Shown piece after piece: positions 10,501 to 20,200 of a stretch of DNA of 64,000 nucleotides. Source of the stretch: DIGJ01 sp041821315 (lineage in GTDB: Bacteria; Bacillota; Clostridia; Lachnospirales; Lachnospiraceae); the NCBI GenBank assembly GCA_041821315.1, contig JBGUEO010000007.1, positions 62,001-126,000 of the forward strand. The letters run 5' to 3'. Position numbers and translations under genes: made by a program. The notes beneath the pieces were generated by a model. The model was not told the origin of the DNA and ran no database searches. It saw only the letters and a list, made by a program, of their open reading frames with translations. How positions within the stretch are numbered: position 1 is the first letter of the stretch; each line of letters opens with the position of its first letter.

Positions 10501-13500
10501 GCAAACTACAACACCAATTATTTTAAATCCGTAACAACAGATAAAGTGAGAATTACTGTATTTAACGCAGAAAATCATGATACCGCTATTACGGAAGTGC
10601 AGCTGTATCAAGAAGGCGGAGTAAGAGATGTAGTGGAAAACAAAGCACCAAGTGTTAGCATTAGTCAGGATATGCAAAAGAGCGAAAATATGAAGGTTAC
10701 TTTGTCTGCTACCTGTGAAGATGATGGCATGCCATGGGACAAAACAATCTCCTATCATTGGGATGTTATAGGAAAACCAGAAGGTGCTACGACTATATTT
10801 AGTAATGAAAATGCATTAAATACGACATTAGCAGCATCCATACAAGGAGAATACACTGTAAGATTTACTGCAACTGACGGAGAACTCTCTGCATCGAAAG
10901 AGATGAAGGTAAACATAGCTGAGACAGCTATTGTGGGAAGTGAAGATATTGCATTGAAAGCGACACCGTCCTCAGATTATACGGCTGGGTGGGAAAATTT
11001 GAATGGAATTAATAATGAAAATTTTGAACCAGTCGCTTCCAATGGAGGAACGAATAAAGGATGGGGAAACTGGCAGGGAAAAGATGCTGGTGCGAGTTGT
11101 TATGTTGCATATACATGGAATGAAAAAGTAGAAATTAGCGGATGTGGTATTTTTTGGTATGACGATGGAGGAGGTACAAGAGTACCTGCAAGTATTAGTT
11201 TTCAGTATAAAGATGACAATGGGGAGTGGAAAGATGCAACAATGCTAACTTCTTATAATGACGCAAATAAAATTGATACCTATAATACAATTGCATTAGA
11301 GTCCATTGAAACAACGGAGCTTCGGTTAAATATGGTAACGCAAGCTGCAGCTACTGGTATATATCGATTTAAGGTATATAGCACACCGATAAAGGAATTA
11401 TTGCCAGTTTTCCTTGGAACAAAACAAGGAGTTATTCCAGAACTTCCAGGTTCAATCTATGGAAGACTAGAAGATGGCAGTCTTTTGAAGGCAAGTGTAG
11501 TGTGGGATCAAATTACACAAGAGCAAGTTGCAAATAATGGAGAATTCACAGTAAATGGGGTAAACACAGGAACAGGAAAGTTTGTAACAGCGACTGTTTA
11601 TGTACGAAGTGATATGGATATGGCAGGTATTACGGAAGTAAAAGATACACAGGTAAGTGTAAGCCGTGGAAAAGAAGTAGTACTTCCAGATTGCGTAAAG
11701 GTTCAGTATAACAATGGTGCGTATGATAATGTGGTGAGTAGCGTAATTTGGGATTCTATTAGCAAAGAACAGTATGAAGAATCTGGAGTGCATACATATC
11801 CTGCAGTTGGAACGGTGTCAGGAACTGCAATTAAAGCGAATCTAATTATCAATGTTTTGGCCAATACGGAACAACTTCAATCCGAAATTGAAAAAGCAGA
11901 AGCGATTGAGAAAAGTGCATATACAAAAGCAAGTTATTTAGCACTCGAAGAGGCTTTGATAAAAGCAAGACAGATTTTACAAGGTACATCGGATGAAACT
12001 ATGATTAATGCAGCGGTACAAGCACTACAATTAGCAAGAGAGGGTCTGGTACGGGTTGCAGATGTAGCAGCACTTACAAAGAATATAGCAAGGGGAGAAG
12101 CACTTAATTCACAAGGATATACAGCCGAGAGCTTTGAACATTTAACAGCTATACTAAATATGGCCAAAGATTCCGTAAAGTCTGATTTTGAAAGTCAAGA
12201 AAAAATCGATTTAGCCAATGAAATGCTTATGAAAGCATTTGATAATTTAATTAAGAGTAAAAAAGCAGAAAAAAATCTTTATCTTACAATGGATATGGTA
12301 AGTTCTGATCAGACTAAGATAATGGATCGTAGTAAAAATGGGTATGAGATTAAGGCAGATGGAGCAAAGGGAAGCGATTTTGTAGCAGGGATTAAGGGCA
12401 ATGCATTGGCATTAGGAGAACATACATCCTTTAAAATTCCTGCGGGTAAAGAGTTAGCAAGTAAAAGTATTTCGATTTCGTATTGGGTAAAGAGAACAGG
12501 AATGTTAGAAGGAAATAATAACATTCTTTGGGCAAAAAAAGAGTCTTCCTATAATGGAAATGGGTTTTATGTAAATTATCCAGTAGCTGAAAAATACTCC
12601 AGTTTCTTCGTTATGGATGGATTTAATGGATTTTACGTAAATGAAGATCCAAATGAATTTTTGCCAGAAAATGAGTGGACTAATGTTGTTATTACTTGGG
12701 ATGATGACGTAAAGAGAGGAGCAATTTATAAAAATGGAGAAAAGCAAAGCATAACATACATTGGTGATCCAGAAAGTATTACTGGTGATGTGAATGCATC
12801 GAATGTATTTGGTGAGAATGGTTATCCAGGAAGTGGTTATCCAGCTGGCATGCTTATGGATGAATTTTCAATCTACAATGATCGATTATCAAGCGATGAA
12901 ATTCAATCTATGTATAAAGAATTTACGCAAGTAGAAGGCTCAGCTCCAGCAATGAATCAAACCGTTGATAATATGACAGGCGGTGTATTGAGTGAGAGTA
13001 AGAAAACACAAAAAGATAGTAAGACTGGAGAAGCGATTACAGTCATTAATATGAGTGGGCAAGATAAGGAAACACAAAGTAAAATTACAGCAACTGTTTT
13101 GAAGAACGCAAAAGATGAAATAAGTAGTGTATCTGCAAAACTGGAAGTAACACCTAAAGTCGATGATAAAAACAAAAATGAGTTGCGTATTGAGACAAAA
13201 GATGAATTTATAGAAAGTCTTGAGAAACTTGCAACAAAAGAAAATCCGCTCAAGCTAAAGGTTGTTATGGATAATGAGAAACTAATAAATGCATGTAAAA
13301 ATATAAAGGAAGGGGAAAAAATAAAGCTGGAATATCGTCTGCCAGCAAGCGTTTTTAATAATGAAAAGGTGAGTGTTTCTTGGATAAAGTTATCAAAGGA
13401 TGTGTTGAAGAATATGCCAAATCAAAAAGACGCATTAAGTGTAGTGGTTTCTGATTATGAAGGCAACACACAATATGAGTGGAACATAGGAAGAACACAG

Positions 13501-13854
13501 GATAATGATACAAAGAAAACACCAAAAAGCATGAATTTAGCCGTTACTATTACGAGTACAAAAGGACATGAAGCGAAAGATATATTAAGTAAAGTTTCAA
13601 ATGGATGTATTGTTTCATTAAAACAAAAAGGAAATTTACCAACTGGTACAACACTATCGGTACCGATTTTAAAAACTGGTGATTTTAAAGCAGGAAGTAA
13701 GGTATATGTATATCGCTATATTGCAAAGAAAAATAAAATCACTCGATTTGACAAAACGGTTTACACTTGTAAAAAGGATGGAAGTATTGAATTGAATACT
13801 AAAATTGGCAGCAGATATTTAGTAGTGCCAAAGAAGATTAGTTTTGTAAAATAA
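7513..13854 (+). CDS. Giant secreted multidomain glycoside hydrolase, GH121-like candidate (beta-L-arabinobiosidase type)
   Basis: A 2113-residue protein with a signal peptide to about residue 34 (cut near TSYA). Residues ~40-745 look like an (alpha/alpha)6 glycosidase region with Trp-, Asp- and Glu-rich segments such as QPMHLQDTKWMRDASLAYG. Then follow an Ig-like part (~770-830), an F5/8-like sugar-binding domain (~869-1033), a PKD-like domain (~1042-1136), a second F5/8-like domain (~1145-1291), two Big_4-type Ig domains (~1297-1448), two FIVAR helical repeats (~1453-1586), a LamG/concanavalin-type domain (~1590-1806) and an unrecognised C-terminal part. No LPXTG signal was seen. Position after a binding protein, permeases and GH127 parallels B. 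longum, where a giant GH121 enzyme releases beta-arabinobiose for import. Secretion and domain order are well supported; the GH121 assignment is inference. Confidence 0.7.
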   Translation: MEKVKTKQLFTKATAIALAATLSIGSVPFTSYAKVGSALDVGHPTFKNTELLDQVYNVSPDDYTADSQLMKIYNEDLLAGSNSFYIDRILKREGVANGDAGNNGNDDGNTFMTRGRALYMYTSNPDVIGFGGNTAYHQPMGNGDMYGVTFSQEDSELKTSETSSKRVNMPSHWLSEYTISDTGITADVQKFINYQNVAVTLITLKNSEENDKNLKVSVHSNFAKEASFVEVNGSQMAQLSGSSNTPSNLTVVKPKLSAEASNQSFEADGETLSKTITIPANGSVEVKAIMAFTSKEIPEAQEEYLRFLGMDSNAKALMAQKREYNLWWAETMPYIDVPNKAIQKAIDYRWWLENFNKLDANIPGYDYQYPVTIEGVLGYNNAIVLTQPMHLQDTKWMRDASLAYGQLLSVGNSSQSSAFLDNPGNRSNWNNHYGQYLGTAGLEAYKVIGGNKSLAETLAYYFEHDAKGQIDHYGNHVSATTPANKLIDYSSAFMTGNDADTISFAYPNAGRWRTHAENAYVYGSANAAADLYNLAGDVQKSTELSDLSSEIQNDILSLLWCDKDKSFETRAVDPDPNFVSHNEDQPNLIPYKESNNFNYFSEGVVPTDAASIAKYGQMLEYLSYADEFPLFPYYTANQQDNKKQAGSNNFSNINFTVQARAYEAALRTYDKQQNYVSDDMLSLMVEWCAWNMYPNGGDIRYPNNNEFYNVDNKTNDTYYRSWIYHNILGNYNYIFVEDVAGIVPREDTKLELDPIEFDYDHFMINNVKYHGDNVTVVWDDPTDSTDYYGSAIADGFSVYKNGDNLFTLNKKAHVVYENGVLSFPDGEPSGLQTTYGQNEEFTNAMDVVLSDNVSQILKKSGIETNITSENLAKGKTVTASFTPDKAREASWANKHRADGTDSTSKAVNEEKPDPQAITDGVTVNMPFWGNNGSSNASDCVVVDLENATTMDMMNLYFYNDRQQGGYAEPAKYTLEYWDGAEWKQVEDQTRTPSVPQANYNTNYFKSVTTDKVRITVFNAENHDTAITEVQLYQEGGVRDVVENKAPSVSISQDMQKSENMKVTLSATCEDDGMPWDKTISYHWDVIGKPEGATTIFSNENALNTTLAASIQGEYTVRFTATDGELSASKEMKVNIAETAIVGSEDIALKATPSSDYTAGWENLNGINNENFEPVASNGGTNKGWGNWQGKDAGASCYVAYTWNEKVEISGCGIFWYDDGGGTRVPASISFQYKDDNGEWKDATMLTSYNDANKIDTYNTIALESIETTELRLNMVTQAAATGIYRFKVYSTPIKELLPVFLGTKQGVIPELPGSIYGRLEDGSLLKASVVWDQITQEQVANNGEFTVNGVNTGTGKFVTATVYVRSDMDMAGITEVKDTQVSVSRGKEVVLPDCVKVQYNNGAYDNVVSSVIWDSISKEQYEESGVHTYPAVGTVSGTAIKANLIINVLANTEQLQSEIEKAEAIEKSAYTKASYLALEEALIKARQILQGTSDETMINAAVQALQLAREGLVRVADVAALTKNIARGEALNSQGYTAESFEHLTAILNMAKDSVKSDFESQEKIDLANEMLMKAFDNLIKSKKAEKNLYLTMDMVSSDQTKIMDRSKNGYEIKADGAKGSDFVAGIKGNALALGEHTSFKIPAGKELASKSISISYWVKRTGMLEGNNNILWAKKESSYNGNGFYVNYPVAEKYSSFFVMDGFNGFYVNEDPNEFLPENEWTNVVITWDDDVKRGAIYKNGEKQSITYIGDPESITGDVNASNVFGENGYPGSGYPAGMLMDEFSIYNDRLSSDEIQSMYKEFTQVEGSAPAMNQTVDNMTGGVLSESKKTQKDSKTGEAITVINMSGQDKETQSKITATVLKNAKDEISSVSAKLEVTPKVDDKNKNELRIETKDEFIESLEKLATKENPLKLKVVMDNEKLINACKNIKEGEKIKLEYRLPASVFNNEKVSVSWIKLSKDVLKNMPNQKDALSVVVSDYEGNTQYEWNIGRTQDNDTKKTPKSMNLAVTITSTKGHEAKDILSKVSNGCIVSLKQKGNLPTGTTLSVPILKTGDFKAGSKVYVYRYIAKKNKITRFDKTVYTCKKDGSIELNTKIGSRYLVVPKKISFVK

Positions 13855-13868
13855 TAATAACTCGTTAA

Positions 13869-13919
13869 AAATGAGGAGATAACACAACAAAGTTAAAAGG
13901 TTGTGTTATCTCCTCATTT
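13869..13919 (+). terminator. Strong transcription terminator after the first glycosidase operon
   Basis: A perfect ~20-bp stem: AAATGAGGAGATAACACAAC pairs with GTTGTGTTATCTCCTCATTT around an 11-base loop, just after the stop at 13854. The U-run is short, but the stem is very stable and sits at the operon end. Confidence 0.8.
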
Positions 13920-13959
13920 AAAATCTCCCAGTAAAAATTGAATATAATATCATTACAAT

Positions 13960-13975
13960 AATAAAACGTTTAATC
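13960..13975. promoter_or_regulatory. LacI-type operator, distal copy
   Basis: AATAAAACGTTTAATC, a near-palindrome with a central CG typical of LacI-family operators. It matches GATNAAACGTTTNATC except for the first base. It lies 242 bases upstream of a full match at 14202. The rest of the 440-base gap between 13855 and 14295 is very AT-rich and holds no gene that I can support. Confidence 0.6.
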
Positions 13976-14201
13976 TAATAAAAAATGTTATTTTTAATAT
14001 AGAAACCATCCTACGAATCAAAAAATATAAAAAAATTACTAAAAAACAATCTATAAATAGAGTAAAAACAAAAATTAAATATAAAAAAGAGAGATATAGA
14101 GAGAAAATAAAAGAATATAATTGGATACAAGAGATAATATATGAATTTGATTAAATTGTGAGCTTTATTAATAGTAGATGCTATGATATAAATTACCTAA
14201 A

Positions 14202-14217
14202 GATAAAACGTTTAATC
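14202..14217. promoter_or_regulatory. LacI-type operator, proximal copy in front of the DUF5695-like gene
   Basis: GATAAAACGTTTAATC matches the palindrome GATNAAACGTTTNATC on both arms. It sits 79 bases before the start of the giant secreted protein. The same motif precedes the second GH127 gene (21953). The LacI protein at 20757, encoded between the two targets, is the likely binder; CcpA is less likely because the sequence departs from the cre consensus outside the core. Confidence 0.7.
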
Positions 14218-14295
14218 ATAATATAGAAAGAAGGAGGAGAGGAAGCGAGTAAAATGGATGAATGTTTTATATATAATGTAAAAGGAGGAGAAATT

Positions 14296-17200
14296 TTGAA
14301 AAAGAAAAGTAATAGCAGGATTCGAAGAGTAATTTCGACGGGACTAGCAATTGTGATGGGGATTACAATGCTTCCAACGAATGGACTTACTATTGTGAAA
14401 GCAGCAGAAAAAAATGTGTTAAGTAATGCGTATTTTAATGTTGAAATTGGAGAGTATGGGGAAATTAGCAGTCTTAAAATTGTAGGGGATGAATTTGATA
14501 CCGATTATGTATTAAACGCTAAAAATGCACCGAACCAAGGAGCATCGGAAGAACACCAATGGATGGGAGAGTTGATGTTTCAAACGAAAAAGGCCAGTCA
14601 GAATAGTTGGATTGAATCCATGACGAGTGCATCATCAAAAAATAGTAGTGCAAGAGAAATAAAAAAAGAAGGAAATAAGGTAACGGTAACGTATGGAAAT
14701 GAGGCCGCAGAGAAAGGAATCAAAGATTTTACATTAACAGAAACTTATGAGTTAGTAGATAATCAACTCAAATGGAGTATGAAAGTGACAAATCCAGGGA
14801 ATGAAAATATTACCTTTGGTGATTTTGGACTTCCGATGACATTTAATGAGTATTGGACTTCTCAATATGCAAACGAATATTTGTATGAAACAAGAGTAGT
14901 AGATCATTCATTTGTTGGACAGGATTCTTCTTATATTTATGCACAAAGGCCAAGTGGACAAGGAAAGATGCTGGTATTTACGCCAGATGTTTCTACTGGT
15001 GCTAAATTGGAATATCAGGATCACTGGAGAGTTAATAATGGTCATGCAGGTTCTGCTTGGGCACAAGACCAAGGTGGATGGGCAAATGGATTGAATGTAT
15101 TCTATATTCACTCGAATGCAATAAAGTCGACTGGAAGCAGTTATTTAGAAAACACAGAATTGACATTAAAACCAGGCGAGAGTAAAGAATATAGGTTTGA
15201 TTTTACCGCAGCTCAAGATGAATCGGCAATGAAATCGGTGCTTTATAATCAGGGAATTGTAGATGCAGTTGCTGTTCCAAGTATGGCTTTTTCTGTTAAC
15301 ATGCCAGCCGAATTTTATTTACATACGAAATATGCCATTGATAAGATTAAAAATGTGTATGTTGAATGTTCTCATGATACACATTTGTATGAAGGGTTGA
15401 AGAACTCTGTTTCCAATAAACAAGAGTGTACCAAGGATGCAGGAACATCTGTAATCTATAAAGAAACCAAAATAGTGGATGGGGAGCAATATCATATTTA
15501 TGATTTGAAACTATCATGTCTTGGTGCTAACAATGTAGTGGTTTGCTATGAAGATGAGCAAGGAAATGAAAAGAAAACAACACTGCAGTTTTATGCCATG
15601 GATAGTGCAGAGAATGCATTGGATTTGCATGCAGATTTTGTAACCAAGTATACACAGGTAGACGCACCAGGTGAAATCAGCGACAAGATTTTTGATGATT
15701 GGATGATGGATACGGAAGATGTACGTGGTGTTTATAAGGGATACTTTGGATGGGGCGATGATTGGGGATTTACCCATGGAGAATATCTGGCAGAAAAGAA
15801 TGTATATCTTCCAGTAAAAGAACAGATTCAGGCAGTGGATAATTATCTAGACATTGCTATATGGAATGGTCTTATGCGAGAACATCATGAAGATTATTTG
15901 GTGAATGACTGGTTAGATGATGAACCCAATAACACAGGTCAGGGAACTTCTAGAGGGTATGCATATCCACATGTATATAATACCTATTTTTCGATGTATA
16001 AGATAGCGAGTAAGTATCCGGATATGATTGCTTATTCAGAAAGTAAAGATACGTATTTGCTTCGTTCCTATCATATATTAAAGGCTTTGTATAGCAAGGG
16101 CGTGGGCTATAACTGGGATACTGGATTAATGGGCGAATCGACTACCCCTGATATTATTTCTGCATTGACCAAAGAAGGATATTATAAGGAAGCACAAGAA
16201 ATTATCGATATCATGAATAAAAAATACAAAAACTTTTCTGGTCAAAAGTATCCATATGGTTCAGAATACAGCTATGATAATACAGGAGAAGAGGCGGTAT
16301 ATGTATTAGCAAAGCTTCAAAATAATCTTGATATGATGAAAAAGATTGATTTGAAAACACGAGCATGTCGTGGAGTACAGCCAATTTGGTATCACTATGG
16401 AAATCCTACTACGATTTGTGGTGAAAATTGGTGGAATTTTCAGTATTCTGCATCTTTAATTGGATATTGTATGGATGATTGGCTCCGTTTACAAGAGAAT
16501 GGATTAACAGAAAATGAAAAGGCACTTGCATCACGTGTAAACTATGCTGCAAAATTAGCAAATTTAACCTGTATTAACTCAGGACAGATTGATGCAAGTG
16601 AAAAGAATATTGGTACGGTTGCATGGACGTATCAGGCGGAACTGGGGAACTCAGGAGGACAAGGAACTGGCGGTGGTAACATACATAATGGCTGGAGGCA
16701 AATGTCTGGAGAAGCAGATACTGGTCTGTTTGGGGCAATGCGAATTCTATCCTCCGATGTAGCCAATGATCCTGTTTTCGGTCTGTTTGGGTATGGATGT
16801 AGTGTAGCGGAAAAGGATAATAAATATGAAGTTACACCACTCGATGGGCTATATACAAGACTTAATTTTATCAACGAAGGTCTCTATATTGAGTTAGATA
16901 AAGATCAGTATAGCCAAGCTGTGGTAAGTAAAGACAAAGACTATATTGAGTTATCTATGAAAAATCTGGAAGAGTCAGAACATGTAACTGATGTTGAATT
17001 GACTGGATTAAAAGAAGGATCGTATCAAGTGTCGGTAAATGATCAGATAACAGGAAGTTTTAAAGTAGACGAAGAAGGAATACAAAACACAACAACAAAG
17101 CAAACCGAGAGAAAAAATGTTGCGCTCTTGGCTACACCAAGTGCACAAAGAACCTGTGGAGAGGGCACAGATGCACATGTTGCAGCACTCAATAATGGAA

Positions 17201-20200
17201 TAGATCCAGTGTCGTCTTCGACTGCAGATCAATATTTCGGTGCAGATGGAATGCAAGATAATATCGTATGGCATAACTGGGCGCAATGTGACGATCCGGC
17301 AGCTGAAGATTATGAATCAAGCTGCTATGTACAGTATAACTGGGACAGTGCAGTAACGATTGATGAGACAAGCGCGTATTATATGTGCACGCCGGAAAAT
17401 ACTACCGATCAGTGGACACCTGGAGCTGTGAGCTATCAGTATCTATCGGAAGATGGTACAACTTGGATGAATGTTCAAAATGCAACGGGTGCTGGCATTG
17501 AAATCAACCAATATAATAAAACATGTTTTGATCCAGTTACAACCAAGGCATTGCGCATGACGATGCAGAAGGCAGATGGAGTAAGAGGGCTTGGTGTTTT
17601 AGAATGGCAGGTAATGGGAACGGCAACGGTTGCGGATGAAAAGGAACAAGAGAATACATCGAGTGTTATAGTTTCTGTTCCAATGCCAGCAATGAAAGTG
17701 GTAAATGTTAAGATAGCAACAGGAGCTGCATTGGAAAATACGGCACCGCAGGTTGATGCGGGGGAAGATATCACGGTATCAGCTTCGGAGAATATTCATT
17801 TGAGAGCAAGCGTAACAGATGATGGGTATCCAGATATGACACTAGATAGTAGCTGGAGTGTAGAAAGTATGCCAGAAGGTGCAACGGTAAATATTTCCAA
17901 CATAGACAAATTAATTACGTCTGTGGATGTTGATAAGATTGGAGAATATGTATTCAAACTGACGGTATCGGATGGAGCGTTATCAAGTGCTGATACGGTT
18001 AAAATAACAGTAAAAGAGGACGAACCCCTACCGCTTGTCTTAGCATATTATACGTTTGACAATGTATCAGAAGATAAACGTAATCGTGAACTAAAAAGTG
18101 CAGATGATGCTGGAGTAGGCTATCGTGCAGAACAAGTCAGCAATCCAGAACTTGCAGAAGGAAAGGATGGCTTGGCACTTTCTTCTAAAAGTAGTTATTG
18201 TGGGTATATTCGTTTGTCAAAAAACTTGACGAAGCGAGTTGATCAAACAACGATTGCAATGGATGTTAAATTGGGTGATTTGCAGGGAAACGATGCACGC
18301 CTGTTTGAGTTTGCAGACACACAAGGAGATAAATTCTATGTTTCCGTTGTGAATGGGAATCAATTGGAAATGGGAATCACAGATTCTTTGACCAAAGAAA
18401 TGAAACGGGTAACTACAAGCGCCAAATTTGGCGTAGGATATTGGAAAAATGTAGAAGTAACACTCAAAGATAATGTTGCCATTTTGTATGTGGAAGGAAT
18501 TGAAAAGGGAAGAATCGAAGCTTGCAATTTTAAATTATCCGATTTGGGAGAGACGCAAAGAAACTTTATTGGGCGTGGAGATAATAAGTCAGGGGTATTT
18601 TTTAATGGACTTATTGATAATTTTCAAATGAATTCTTATGCAATGGACACACAAGAGATATTACAAAAATATCAGTATCAAGGAGAAAAGTCTCCGGTCA
18701 GTGCAGAAATTTCTGATATGGTAGTCGTGGCTGGAACAACCCCAGAACTTCCAAATCAAATTGATGTGCTGTATACGGATGGTTCGTATGATGTGGGAAG
18801 TGTAATATGGGAAACTATCAAACCATCCGATTTTGATAAAAAGGGAATGGTAACACTAAAAGGTCAAGTTCAAGGGATTACAGATCCAATTACTCTGACA
18901 ATTCATGTGGTAGAAGGAGACGCAATCAATGTAGCAAGTCTTGCTGAACCAAGTGCTATTATTAATTCCGTAAATGATTTAGGTGGAGTTGCAGGTTTAA
19001 ATGATGGTTATCTTCCGACAAATTCAAAGGATACCAGTCATGGAGTATGGCATAATTGGTTAGGAAACCAAGGAGGTACTGCTTGGGTGCAGTATGATTG
19101 GAGTGAAGAAATAGTTTTAACCAGTACATCTGCTTATTACTTTAAAGACAATGGTGGAAATTTCAAACCATCCAGCGCATATTATGAGTATAAAGATAGC
19201 AATGGAAACTGGAAGCAACTTACAAAGACAGTCGGGTTAGGTGTAGAAGCGGACACATTTAATAAAACAACCTTTTCACCTGTTATGGCAACGGCTCTTC
19301 GCATGGTGATGACACCGGCGGCACTTGGATGTGGAGTCATAGAGTGGGAGGTATATGGCTACAGTAATACAAAATTAGTTACAAAGACGGAATTAAAAGA
19401 TGCAATTTCCCAGGCAGAAGGAATAAAAGAGTCTTTAATTGCAAAAGGATATGAAACGTTAGCACCTGCACTTTTAGCCGCAAAGAAGGCAGTAGAAGAT
19501 AGTTCGGTAAACCAACAGCAAGTAGATGAAGCTACGGATTCATTGTATAAAACAATTGCAGGGTTGACGCCTCTCAATAACAACCTAGCATATACTGCCA
19601 AAGTTTCAACTAGCTATATTTCCGCATGGGAAAAACTGACGGCTGTGAATGATGGAGTGGATGCGGATAACTCGATGGCAGCTGGAATTGACCACTATGG
19701 AACTTGGGGAAATGAATCTGCATATGAGACAGTGACGTATACTTGGGGAAAAGAAGTAAATCTCGATCAATCAAACGCATATTTTTGGAATGACGGTGGC
19801 GGTATATTAACACCTTCGGCCTATTCCTATGAATATTTGGATGAGAATGGGGAATGGAAGCAGGTTGAAAAGCTGACTGGATTAGAGGCAGTGTTAGATC
19901 AATATAATGAGACAAAACTTACTGACATAACAACAAAATCAATAAAAATAATCATAAATAAGCAAGAAGAAAATGAGGAAGGAATCGGACTAGTTGAATG
20001 GCAAGTAATAGGAACATATGCCAAGGCAGAAGAACCTTGGGGAGGACCGGTAATTGTTGTTAATCCGGAGATAGAAGATCCAGAGACTACTCCTGCAAAA
20101 GGCGAAAAAATCTACAACAAAGATACATTGTATGTTGTGACATCAGCGTCTTCTGATAAAATGACAGTTACTTATAAAGGGGATAAAACCTCGGATAAAA

